From: Clostridia bacterium
GTDB lineage: Bacteria > Bacillota_A > Clostridia > Oscillospirales > CAG-272
DNA length: 11,620 bases
Assembly (NCBI GenBank): GCA_017547395.1
Contig: JAFYPS010000195.1
Coordinates: 1-11,620 of the forward strand
Direction of reading: 5' to 3'
The notes under the pieces were generated by a model that made no database searches, was not told where the DNA came from, and saw only the letters and a program-made list of their open reading frames with translations. Within the stretch, counting starts at the first letter, position 1. The number at the start of each line of letters is the position of its first letter. The position numbers were made by a program, and so were the translations under genes. Shown here piece after piece: positions 1-10,931 of the stretch.

Positions 1-12
1 GCTGCGGCGGCT

Positions 13-125
13 ACCCCTCACCACCGCCTACGGCGGAGCCTCCCCCAAGGGGGAAGCCTTGTAATTACTGCCTTTAGCCTTCCCCCTCGGGGGAAGGTGT
101 CACCGAAAGGTGACGGATGAGGGGT
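13..125. repeat. Imperfect palindromic dispersed repeat (MITE-like)
   Basis: Two arms of about 50 bases face each other around a short AT-rich centre at 61-75, which contains the palindrome GTAATTAC. The outer ends are ACCCCTCA (13-20) and its exact reverse complement TGAGGGGT (118-125). Each arm has the same plan: the CCCCTCA end, a small hairpin (24-36 on the left; 99-114 on the right with a GAAA loop), then a C5/G5 hairpin (41-54 on the left; 78-97 on the right, nine perfect pairs). From memory, elements with this layout are scattered between genes in many gut Clostridia. Whether it is mobile, an RNA processing site or a terminator for an upstream gene cannot be decided here. There is no transposase. 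Confidence 0.75.
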
Positions 126-190
126 TCGTGGCAAACTATTATAAACTTTACTTTATATCGGTGTACATAACATTTTATCAATCGCAAACT

Positions 191-3389
<3,199 letters not shown>

Positions 3390-3424
3390 AATACCAAACA
3401 ACTTGGGTCAAAGAGAGAATTGAT

Positions 3425-6400
3425 ATGAAACATAAAATATTCCGGTACGTTATAGCGATTATTATGCTGTCGGTGCTTTTCTGTACCTTTGCATTTGCCG
3501 CAGAGAACGTTGTTTATCTTAAAACGGGCGCTTCGGGCGACGGTTCGTCACCCGAAAGCCCTTTCGGCGAAATTGACAACGCGTTTTTGGCACTGCCTGA
3601 CGGTGGAACAATAGTTGTTATCGGTGACTATGCCTTTTCTTCGTCAGAGAGCTATGACTCTTCCGTCCCCGGTTACACCTCTCCCGCTTCGGGCGGAGAG
3701 GTAACGTTAACGGGTGCATACGGGGGTACAGACTTTGGCGGAAGATTTATCTGTGGAGCGGGCGCGCGCTATTTTGCTACCTGCGACACCGTTTTTGACA
3801 ACCTGACGTTCTACAACAATGCTAAAAAGAGCTTCGTAATATCCGGCAGATTTTTCTCACTCACCTTTGGTGAAAACTGCAAAATGGACAATATCGAGAT
3901 GCACGTTGTAGGCGGTCTTGAGCATACCAACGCTTCGCTTACCGTGCCCGATGACGATTATTCAAAGGACACGTATATCAACGTTTACGGCGGCACGGTA
4001 GTTGAACTCACCGGTCTTGGCAGAAACGTAGGTAAGGGCGGAACCGGCATAGACTATACGGGAACCTCGCATATTACAGTTGCAAAAAACGGCGTGGTCA
4101 ATAAGATTTTCGGTACGTATCGCTGGGGTAATGCGGCGGTAAACAAAGGTGCAAGCCATATCACGCTTGACGGCGGACGCGTTACTCACTTTATCACAGG
4201 CTGCGGCAGTGAAACAATGGCGTATAACAACGACGTTACTATAGTTATCACCAAGAATGCAGACATGACAAAGTATTTTACAGAGGTTGAGGCGGGACTC
4301 GGCAGTGACGGCGCTTTCCGCGGTCTTAACGGGGGTCCGCTTTACAACACGGCAGTAAATTACGGTTATTCATACCTTGATATTTCGGACGCTCCCGACA
4401 TTCCCGAAGAATGGATGAATAAATACGTGAATTCGGTCGGATTTGATGCAATTAGCGGACGATCCGGGGAGAGTGGCGATTTGGACGTTGTATTTTTAAG
4501 CGAGAGCAAGAGCATAAACGGTAGCGGAATAAGCTCCAAGGACGCGACAACCTCCATAACCGAGGCGTTCAAAAAGCTCGGCTCAAACGGAGGAACCATA
4601 GTTGTGTGCGGTCCCGTCACCGTTTCGGGAAACGTGCTTTCAAATTTTCCGACTCACAGCGGCAAGGTAACCGTTACCTCTGCATATGACGGTGTTGATT
4701 ACCGTAAAGGCGGAGCAATACTTAATATAAAATCCGACGTTTTCCTTGGCGGCGAAACGCATTTTGAAAAAATTACACTTCAATCTGCATCAGGCGTTGA
4801 GATTTTCTGTCAGGGCAACAGTCTGCATATAGGAAGCGACGTAAAGACACAGTATTCGCAGAATCCTATAGCAATCTGGGGCGGAACGGACGGTGCGCGC
4901 AAGGGCGTTACTTCCGTAAATATGAAGTATTTCGACTACACGATAGAGATTGACAGCGGTACGTGGTTTTACGTACGCGGAGGCTCTGTCCGCACGGGAG
5001 AGGGCCAGCCTGTCGGCACTATCGGAAACGTTTCGATTATAATAAACGGCGGTGTATTCACCTCGACTTCTACCGCGTCAAACCTCAACGGTATCATTGC
5101 CGTTTCGGGCTTTGATGCGCTTGAGGGTGATGCAAACATCACAATTAACGGCGGCGTTATTAATTCCTCGGTAATGGGAATAGGACGCCCCGGCTACAAC
5201 TCAACGTCTACGAATAACGCCTATTCAAACGGAAACGTCAATATCACAATTAACGGCGGTACCTTCCGTACCTCTACTTTCGTAGGCGCACTTCACGATA
5301 AGGTTGCCTCGACGCTTAACGGCGACTTCAACCTCACTGTTAACGGCGGAATTTTCCAGAACGGTTTTGCAGGCTTTGATGCAACGGGTGTTCTCGGAAA
5401 TGCATTTTATTCAATAAAAGACGGTGTAAACGCGCCTCTTATCGGCTTTGACAAAACCGTACTTGTAAAGGACGGCGAAAGCCTTGCAGATGCGGTTAAA
5501 AGCCTTGGCAGTGACGGCGGCGTAGCAGTTATTGCGGGCAAGGTTTCGGCAGATAATGCAACTCTTTCCGAATACGCTAAAAAGCTTCGCATTACAAGCG
5601 TATGGAACGGTGTTGACTATAAGGCAAACGGCGCTGTTCTCACAGTAAACGGCACCCTTACCCTTGGCGGTAAGACAATTATCGAAAACGTAAATCTTGA
5701 CGGCATCGGCACTGTAAATGCAAACGGATATGACCTTTACGTCGGCAAGGACGTAAAGAGTGAGGGTTCGCTTTCACTTAATGGCGGAAAGGGAAGCAAA
5801 ACTCACGGCATTACCGTTGACAGCGGTGCTTTCCTTAACGTTTGCGGCGGCACTACCGTAAGCAGTGAAGCGGTTTATGTAATAATAAACGGCGGTGCTC
5901 ACGGTAAGGTAACGGGCGGTGCTGATAAGAACAGCGGCGCGGCATACGTATCCGTACGCGGCGGCACTGTTGCGGACGCACGCGTAAGCGACGGCAAGCT
6001 TTACCAGAACGGCGGAATTGAAAACCGTGGCGGCAAGGTTAACGTAAGTACCGCCGGTGCTTATACAGACTATACCGTAAGCGGTGGCGCAGGAAACGTT
6101 GTTTTTGTCAAGGACGGCGGAAACGGTGACGGAAGCACTCCCGAAAAAGCAATGGACGATATTGTTGCGGCATCCGAAAAGCTTTCCGGCGGCGGAATAA
6201 TAGTAATCTGCGGTAAGTACACGGTCGAAACGGGTAAAACTCTCCGTAATATTGGCGGTATGGTGAACATCACTTCTGTTTACGGGGGAATTGACTACCG
6301 CGTTACCGACTCTGCCGAAATTGAACTTTCAAAGTACGTTTCACTCAGTTCCGATGCAATCATTGACGGAATAAAGATAGTATCTGCGGCAAACGATACG

Positions 6401-8602
6401 TACGTTTCTGCCGAGGGCAACGTCCTCACTGTAGGCAAAGACGTGGAGTGCGAGATTTTTAAGGGCGACAGAACGGAGAAATACCCCGCACTTATCGCAG
6501 GCTCCGTAAATGCTTCGACTTCGCTTAAGGGCGATACAAAGCTTATTGTAAACGGCGGTACCTGGGGAGTGGTTTCAGGCGGTATGTACTCGTTTACAAG
6601 CGGTCTCGGAAAGGGTCGCTCGGTTACGGGCAATATCACTGTTGACATCAGCGGCGGTACCTTTACCGACGATATCTTCGTTTCGGGTGTGAACAATCTT
6701 GGCGGAAACGCGGTGCTCAACACATACGGCGGCACCTTTGCCTGCTCGGTATTCGGTACTTCGGGCGAAGAAGTAACTGCTGCAAAAAATGTTACCCTCA
6801 ACGCCTACGGCGGCACTTTTGAAGGTGATATCCGTGCGGCACAGAGTAACGTTTCAAAGATAGGCGGCACCTTTAAGGTCAATATTTACGGCGCGGATAT
6901 TTCGAGAGTAAGCACTCTTGAGGGCGCTGAAAAAATCGGAGGCACATCCGAGATAAACGTTGCTGAGAACGTTGATATAAATGCACCTCTTTCGGGCGAG
7001 ATAACCTATCAGAATCCGATAGCGGGCTTTGCAGATCCGTCGATAGTTCTGCATGACGGCTTCTACTATTACACGTACGCAAACGGCTATAAGGGCGGTA
7101 TGGGACTCTGGATGGCAAAGGCGGCAAACCTCTGCGACATCGGCAAGGTTGAACCCGTTCTTATCTGGAGCCAAAAGCTTTCCGGTCAGGCAAAGGAAAT
7201 GACTGCACTCTGGGCGCCTCAGCTTTATTTTGTTGAAGACAGATGGTATATTTACGCGGCGGCTCAAACCGCGGCGGATGTTTCAACGGGTGCAGATTTG
7301 CGCTATCCTTACGTATGGATAGGTCAGACCGACGATCCGATGGGAGAATATACCTATTTCGGATGCATGGAAAACGTTGACAAGGATGCATATACGTATC
7401 TTTCGCCGAGACTCATAAAGCACGGCGGAAAGTGGTATATGTTCTGCAGTGGATTCTATTCAAAGAGCGACACGAATCCGCACACTCAGCGTATGCGCGT
7501 GTGCGAGCTTGAAAGTCCTACGAAGATGGCTTCAAAGCAGATAGTAATTTCCTCGCCAGTGTATGATTACGAAAAGGGAATTATGGAAGGACCTTATCCT
7601 TTCTATGCTCCAAACGGCACTTTGTATATGATTTTTGCGGCGGGACACACAAGAACAGACGAGTACTGCACAGGTATAATGCGCTTTAACGGAAGCGAGA
7701 GTGACAGTCTGCTTGATGCATCTCTCTGGGAAAAGTTTGACAAGCCTTTGCAGTTTGTAAACTATGACAATTTCGTTTATTCTCCCGGCGCGATGGTGGT
7801 TACCACGTCTCCTGACGGCAGCAAATTCTACGGTGTTTATCACGCCAAGGAGTATCACTACTCTGCATACACAATGCGCCGTATGCATATGCAGGAGATA
7901 CGTTTTGATGAAAACGGTGTTCCCGTTATGGACGATGCACAGCCTATATCGACGGTGTTTACCGCTGATATAAACGGAATGCCTATTGCAAAGCGCATTT
8001 CAGGCTTTTCAAAGAGCGGCAGCCTTGATGCATATTCGCGCTTTGCAAAGACGCGTGAGTATGACGGCAGATTTACAGACGTTCCAAAGGAACAGTGGTA
8101 TCACCTTTACGTAAAGACTGCATATGACTACTCGCTTGCAAATGGCACTTCGACAACTACCTTCTCTCCCGCAAACAAGTTTGCAGTATCTCACGCGATT
8201 ACTGCGGCGGTAAATATACACAAGGCTTATTACGGCACTTCCGTACGCGCGGCTTTGACGGGTGAAAGCTGGTACGACCCGTACGTTGAATATGCAGTGC
8301 AAAACGGTATTATAAACGCAGATATGTTCGCGGATTACAATGCAAATATCACTCGCGGCGAAATGGCGACTGTGTTTGCCAACATTCTGCCCGATGCCGA
8401 ATACAAGTCTGTCCGCAGCGGTTCGAATCCGGACGTCAGCGAGGATATGGAATGCTATGATGCAGTGAAGAAACTCTATACCGCGGGTATTGTCGGCGGA
8501 GATGCCGGCAGCGGAAACTACCGTCCGGGTGACGAGATTGTCCGCTCCGAAGCGTGCGTAATTTTCACACGACTTGCGGCTAAGGAGTACCGTGCAAAAT
8601 AA
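3425..8602 (+). CDS. Secreted cell-surface protein: beta-helix modules, GH43 domain, three SLH repeats
   Basis: A 1725-residue exported protein. Residues 1-25 form a signal peptide (MKHK, hydrophobic core, AFA cleavage site). Residues 28 to about 1190 contain four related parallel beta-helix modules rich in NGGTF/YGGTF turns. Residues 1197 to about 1512 form a GH43 five-bladed propeller resembling exo-acting arabinan enzymes. The catalytic base is D1204 (ADPSIV) and the general acid is E1388 (MEGPYPF). The usual third carboxylate appears replaced by S1327, so activity is uncertain. Residues 1547 to about 1722 hold three SLH repeats that should bind the cell-wall polymer. I chose the ATG at 3425 because it begins a clean signal peptide and has AAGAGAG seven bases upstream; an in-frame ATG at 3362 would overlap lacZ and bury the signal. 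The 35-base gap after lacZ has no terminator, so the two are probably co-transcribed. The SD is weak compared with its neighbours. Likely role: wall-anchored binding or trimming of arabinose-containing glycans. Confidence 0.9.
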   Translation: MKHKIFRYVIAIIMLSVLFCTFAFAAENVVYLKTGASGDGSSPESPFGEIDNAFLALPDGGTIVVIGDYAFSSSESYDSSVPGYTSPASGGEVTLTGAYGGTDFGGRFICGAGARYFATCDTVFDNLTFYNNAKKSFVISGRFFSLTFGENCKMDNIEMHVVGGLEHTNASLTVPDDDYSKDTYINVYGGTVVELTGLGRNVGKGGTGIDYTGTSHITVAKNGVVNKIFGTYRWGNAAVNKGASHITLDGGRVTHFITGCGSETMAYNNDVTIVITKNADMTKYFTEVEAGLGSDGAFRGLNGGPLYNTAVNYGYSYLDISDAPDIPEEWMNKYVNSVGFDAISGRSGESGDLDVVFLSESKSINGSGISSKDATTSITEAFKKLGSNGGTIVVCGPVTVSGNVLSNFPTHSGKVTVTSAYDGVDYRKGGAILNIKSDVFLGGETHFEKITLQSASGVEIFCQGNSLHIGSDVKTQYSQNPIAIWGGTDGARKGVTSVNMKYFDYTIEIDSGTWFYVRGGSVRTGEGQPVGTIGNVSIIINGGVFTSTSTASNLNGIIAVSGFDALEGDANITINGGVINSSVMGIGRPGYNSTSTNNAYSNGNVNITINGGTFRTSTFVGALHDKVASTLNGDFNLTVNGGIFQNGFAGFDATGVLGNAFYSIKDGVNAPLIGFDKTVLVKDGESLADAVKSLGSDGGVAVIAGKVSADNATLSEYAKKLRITSVWNGVDYKANGAVLTVNGTLTLGGKTIIENVNLDGIGTVNANGYDLYVGKDVKSEGSLSLNGGKGSKTHGITVDSGAFLNVCGGTTVSSEAVYVIINGGAHGKVTGGADKNSGAAYVSVRGGTVADARVSDGKLYQNGGIENRGGKVNVSTAGAYTDYTVSGGAGNVVFVKDGGNGDGSTPEKAMDDIVAASEKLSGGGIIVICGKYTVETGKTLRNIGGMVNITSVYGGIDYRVTDSAEIELSKYVSLSSDAIIDGIKIVSAANDTYVSAEGNVLTVGKDVECEIFKGDRTEKYPALIAGSVNASTSLKGDTKLIVNGGTWGVVSGGMYSFTSGLGKGRSVTGNITVDISGGTFTDDIFVSGVNNLGGNAVLNTYGGTFACSVFGTSGEEVTAAKNVTLNAYGGTFEGDIRAAQSNVSKIGGTFKVNIYGADISRVSTLEGAEKIGGTSEINVAENVDINAPLSGEITYQNPIAGFADPSIVLHDGFYYYTYANGYKGGMGLWMAKAANLCDIGKVEPVLIWSQKLSGQAKEMTALWAPQLYFVEDRWYIYAAAQTAADVSTGADLRYPYVWIGQTDDPMGEYTYFGCMENVDKDAYTYLSPRLIKHGGKWYMFCSGFYSKSDTNPHTQRMRVCELESPTKMASKQIVISSPVYDYEKGIMEGPYPFYAPNGTLYMIFAAGHTRTDEYCTGIMRFNGSESDSLLDASLWEKFDKPLQFVNYDNFVYSPGAMVVTTSPDGSKFYGVYHAKEYHYSAYTMRRMHMQEIRFDENGVPVMDDAQPISTVFTADINGMPIAKRISGFSKSGSLDAYSRFAKTREYDGRFTDVPKEQWYHLYVKTAYDYSLANGTSTTTFSPANKFAVSHAITAAVNIHKAYYGTSVRAALTGESWYDPYVEYAVQNGIINADMFADYNANITRGEMATVFANILPDAEYKSVRSGSNPDVSEDMECYDAVKKLYTAGIVGGDAGSGNYRPGDEIVRSEACVIFTRLAAKEYRAK
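3506..7000 (+). repeat. Four diverged beta-helix modules within the surface protein
   Basis: Each module opens with a strand like VVYLKTG/VVFVKDG, then a GGxxVVxG segment, then a marker (V/L)xxTxxYxGxDY. Module starts are at about residues 28, 354, 677 and 891, and the markers at 93, 415, 721 and 947. Modules 2-4 also share a (L/V)xxGxDVK-like segment, seen as HIGSDVK, YVGKDVK and TVGKDVE. After each comes a run of beta-helix rungs ending in NGG or YGG. Module 3 is shortest (about 210 residues against 300-325). The homology is visible in protein and not in a long identical DNA repeat, so the duplications are old. Confidence 0.75.
8063..8599 (+). other. Three SLH (S-layer homology) repeats at the C-terminus
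   Basis: SLH1 starts at D1547 (FTDVPKEQWY, then FSPANKFAVSHA). SLH2 starts near E1614 (ESWYDPYVEYAV, then ITRGEMATVFANIL). SLH3 starts near N1668 (NPDVSEDMECYDAV, then YRPGDEIVRSEA). The usual TRAE core is varied to VSHA, TRGE and VRSE. SLH triplets bind pyruvylated secondary wall polymers in Gram-positive bacteria. There is no LPXTG sortase signal, so anchoring is non-covalent. Confidence 0.9.
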
Positions 8603-8616
8603 TTTGCCATAGAGTA

Positions 8617-8645
8617 TAGCAATTTAAAGAAATATATGTTAAAAT
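8617..8645 (+). promoter_or_regulatory. Candidate extended -10 promoter for the second GH2 gene, overlapping a terminator
   Basis: TGT followed by TAAAAT (8637-8645) fits the extended -10 pattern TGnTAnnnT. The -35 position (8617-8622, TAGCAA) matches consensus poorly, as is common for extended -10 promoters. Transcription would start near 8652, inside the 5' arm of the terminator hairpin. This is the only plausible promoter between the surface-protein gene and the second GH2 gene. Confidence 0.4.
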
Positions 8646-8676
8646 AGCCTCGGTAATCTTACCGAGGCTATTTTTT
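8641..8676 (+). terminator. Rho-independent terminator after the surface-protein gene
   Basis: A perfect stem AGCCTCGGTA (8646-8655) pairs with TACCGAGGCT (8660-8669) across a four-base loop. It extends outwards through TA-rich pairs (8641-8645 with 8670-8674) and ends in a run of six T (8671-8676). The preceding A-run may let it work on both strands. It ends the lacZ/surface-protein unit. It lies only 15 bases before the next start codon, and the next SD (GGAGGA, 8680-8685) follows almost directly. Confidence 0.9.
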
Positions 8677-8691
8677 AACGGAGGACTTCGT

Positions 8692-10851
8692 ATGATTTTT
8701 GAACAGAGCTGGACAGGCGCACTGCTGAAAGACGGCAACGCTGTGGAAACTTTTCCGGTAACCGTTCCCGGACAGATTCAGCGCGATTACGGAATATATA
8801 AAAATTTCGGTGACCTTAGCTGGATGGATAACTGCAAAAAGTACCTTGAAATCGAGGACTTTTTCTGGAGCTATAAGACCGATATCGTGTGTGACAAAAA
8901 GGGAAACGAGCGAGTTTTCTTCGTAACCGACGGTATCGAATACGAATACGACGTAATCCTTAACGGAAAGGTTATTATTCATCACGAGGGAATGTTCACT
9001 CACGTTGAAGCCGATATAACCGAAGAGCTTGAAAACGGAACTGCTCTTGAAGTTCTCATTTACCCTCATCCCAAGCGCCCCGGCGCGCCTGAGGGCAGAA
9101 CAATGGCTGATCAGAGCGTAAAACCCGCTGACGAATACGGATGGGACTGGGCGCCGAGAGTGCTTCTTTCGGGACTCTGGAAGAATACGTATATTGAAAC
9201 GAGAACCTCTTCTTTTATAAACTCCGCAGAGCCTTTCTATACGCTTTCGGATGACCTTTCAAGCGCGGATATACACTTTGAAATTGGCTGCGCAGAAAAG
9301 ACGAATATCGAAATCTTCGATATGGACGGAGAGTGTGTATACAGCGGAGAGAATACCGAAATTCACCTTGATAATATAAACCTTTGGTGGTGTAACGGTC
9401 AGGGAACTCCCTATCTTTACAGCTGGAAAGTAACCTCACGCGACTGCGAAAGAAGCGGCAGAATCGGCTTTAAGCGCGTAAAGCTCGTTATGAACGAGCA
9501 TGCTTGGCGCGAGCCGTCGAAGTTCCCGAAGTCAAGAAGTGCGGCACCCGCAACTATAGAACTTAACGGCAGAAGAATTTTTGCTAAAGGCTCGAACTGG
9601 GTAAATCCCGACGTGTTTACCGCAAGTATTGCAGACGAAACCTACAAAACGCTTGTTGACCTTGCGGCTGACGCGCATATGAATATATTTCGCTGTTGGG
9701 GCGGTGCAATTATCCCTCACGACGCCTTCTTTGACCGTTGCGACGAGCGCGGAATTATGGTATGGAGCGAATTTCCGCTTGCCTGCAATAACTATGTCGG
9801 CACGCCGAAGTATCTTGCGGTGCTTGAGCAGGAAGCAACGGCTATTATCAAGAAACTCCGCTCGCGCGCCTGTCACGTACTCTGGTGCGGCGGCAACGAG
9901 CTTTTCAACTCCTGGTCAAAGATGACAGACCAATCGCACGCGCTCAGACTCCTTGACAAACTTTGCTATGAGTTTGACTTTGCAAAGCCGTTTAACAAGA
10001 CCTCGCCCGTATTCGGAATGGCACACGGGCATTATGAGTTCGCGAATTTCAGCTTTGACGGAACAACCGACGGTGTTACCGTATTCGAGATGTTTGCAAA
10101 GGCGAGAAATACTGCATACACAGAGTTCAGCATTTCCTCGGTTGCAAGTATGGATCAGCTCAGGAAGATATACACCGACGACGTAATAAACGACCTTGGT
10201 AATCGCGAAATGTGGGCGCTGCATCATGGATATGATTCGTGGCGTTCTACCTCGTGGCTCGGCACCGACGTTGTAAAGCATATGTTCGGCTTGTGCGGCG
10301 ATATTGAGGATATCATCGAAAAGACTAATTTCTTAAGATGCGAAGGACTAAAGTTTGTTTTTGAGGAAGCGCGCAGACAGTGGGGAGAATGCTCAATGGC
10401 ACTCAACTGGTGCTTTAACGAGCCTTGGATAACCGCCGCAGGACACAATCTTATCGCATATCCTACGGTTAAAACGCAGTCTTACTATGCGGTGCAGAGC
10501 TCGCTTCGCGACCGTATGCCGTCGGCGAGAATTGAGCATATCAAGTATAAGAAGGAGCAGGAGCTGAAGGCTGATCTGTATATGCTTAACGATTCTCCAG
10601 AGGCTTTCTCCGACACGGTAAACGTGTATATCACTATCGACGGCGAAAAGAGGCATCTTGTTACGTGGGAAACCGGAACTGTCAAGGCAAACTCCAATAA
10701 AAAGGGACATACGGTGAATTTTGTAATGCCCGATACCGAAACTCAGGTTGTGACGCTTACGCTTGAGTCCTCTGTCGGCACAAATGAGTACAGAGTTCTT
10801 TTGAACAACCCGAAAAAGCCTCCGAAAAACCCCAACATACTTAATTTCTAA
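8692..10851 (+). CDS. GH2 glycosidase, beta-mannosidase-like
   Basis: A retaining exo-glycosidase of 719 residues without a signal peptide, so cytoplasmic. Order: jelly-roll domain (about 10-165, ending in GWDWAP at 150-155 and SGLW, both typical of beta-mannosidases), Ig-like domain (about 175-265), TIM barrel (about 280-600), and one short C-terminal beta domain. The acid/base is E403 in CGGNEL and the nucleophile E478 in YTEFS, 75 residues apart; both are intact. The barrel strand with RCWGGAI and the segment CDERGIMVW also match the beta-mannosidase branch. It is shorter than the usual 800-880 residues, mainly at the C-terminus. Specificity is uncertain: beta-mannosidase is likeliest, but exo-beta-glucosaminidase-like or other GH2 activities remain possible. 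The start is supported by GGAGGA six bases upstream. It sits between terminators and is probably transcribed alone. Confidence 0.85.
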   Translation: MIFEQSWTGALLKDGNAVETFPVTVPGQIQRDYGIYKNFGDLSWMDNCKKYLEIEDFFWSYKTDIVCDKKGNERVFFVTDGIEYEYDVILNGKVIIHHEGMFTHVEADITEELENGTALEVLIYPHPKRPGAPEGRTMADQSVKPADEYGWDWAPRVLLSGLWKNTYIETRTSSFINSAEPFYTLSDDLSSADIHFEIGCAEKTNIEIFDMDGECVYSGENTEIHLDNINLWWCNGQGTPYLYSWKVTSRDCERSGRIGFKRVKLVMNEHAWREPSKFPKSRSAAPATIELNGRRIFAKGSNWVNPDVFTASIADETYKTLVDLAADAHMNIFRCWGGAIIPHDAFFDRCDERGIMVWSEFPLACNNYVGTPKYLAVLEQEATAIIKKLRSRACHVLWCGGNELFNSWSKMTDQSHALRLLDKLCYEFDFAKPFNKTSPVFGMAHGHYEFANFSFDGTTDGVTVFEMFAKARNTAYTEFSISSVASMDQLRKIYTDDVINDLGNREMWALHHGYDSWRSTSWLGTDVVKHMFGLCGDIEDIIEKTNFLRCEGLKFVFEEARRQWGECSMALNWCFNEPWITAAGHNLIAYPTVKTQSYYAVQSSLRDRMPSARIEHIKYKKEQELKADLYMLNDSPEAFSDTVNVYITIDGEKRHLVTWETGTVKANSNKKGHTVNFVMPDTETQVVTLTLESSVGTNEYRVLLNNPKKPPKNPNILNF

Positions 10852-10854
10852 ACT

Positions 10855-10880
10855 AAAAAAGCCGCGAAAGCGGCTTTTTT
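10855..10880 (+). terminator. Rho-independent terminator after the beta-mannosidase-like gene
   Basis: The stem GCCGC/GCGGC (10861-10865 and 10870-10874) has a GAAA tetraloop. It is flanked by six A and six T that extend the stem to 11 pairs and supply the U-tract. It begins four bases after the stop codon. Confidence 0.92.
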
Positions 10881-10931
10881 GTATATTCTCCTTTCGACGT
10901 GTCAACAATCACTTTGGAAGGAGTGATTTAT

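Noticed and set aside
3980..6900. Recurring ACGGCGG stretches as a possible CRISPR or DNA repeat array
   Set aside because: They are in-frame codons for the NGG/YGG turns of the beta-helix rungs, with irregular spacing and an open reading frame throughout.
6295..7267. Minus-strand open frames opposite the beta-helix and GH43 coding region
   Set aside because: Low-complexity Pro/Ser/Thr-rich or Arg/Cys-rich translations are typical of antisense reading of Gly/Asn/Val-rich repeats.
10882..10887. TATATT as a -10 box for the rubrerythrin gene
   Set aside because: It has no usable -35 at the right distance (that position lies in the preceding terminator stem) and no correctly spaced TGn. It is too weak to annotate.
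10899..10931. Upstream GTG start for rubrerythrin
   Set aside because: The added residues are encoded by the ribosome binding site region of ATG 10932, and the family normally starts close to the KGSxTAxNL-like segment.
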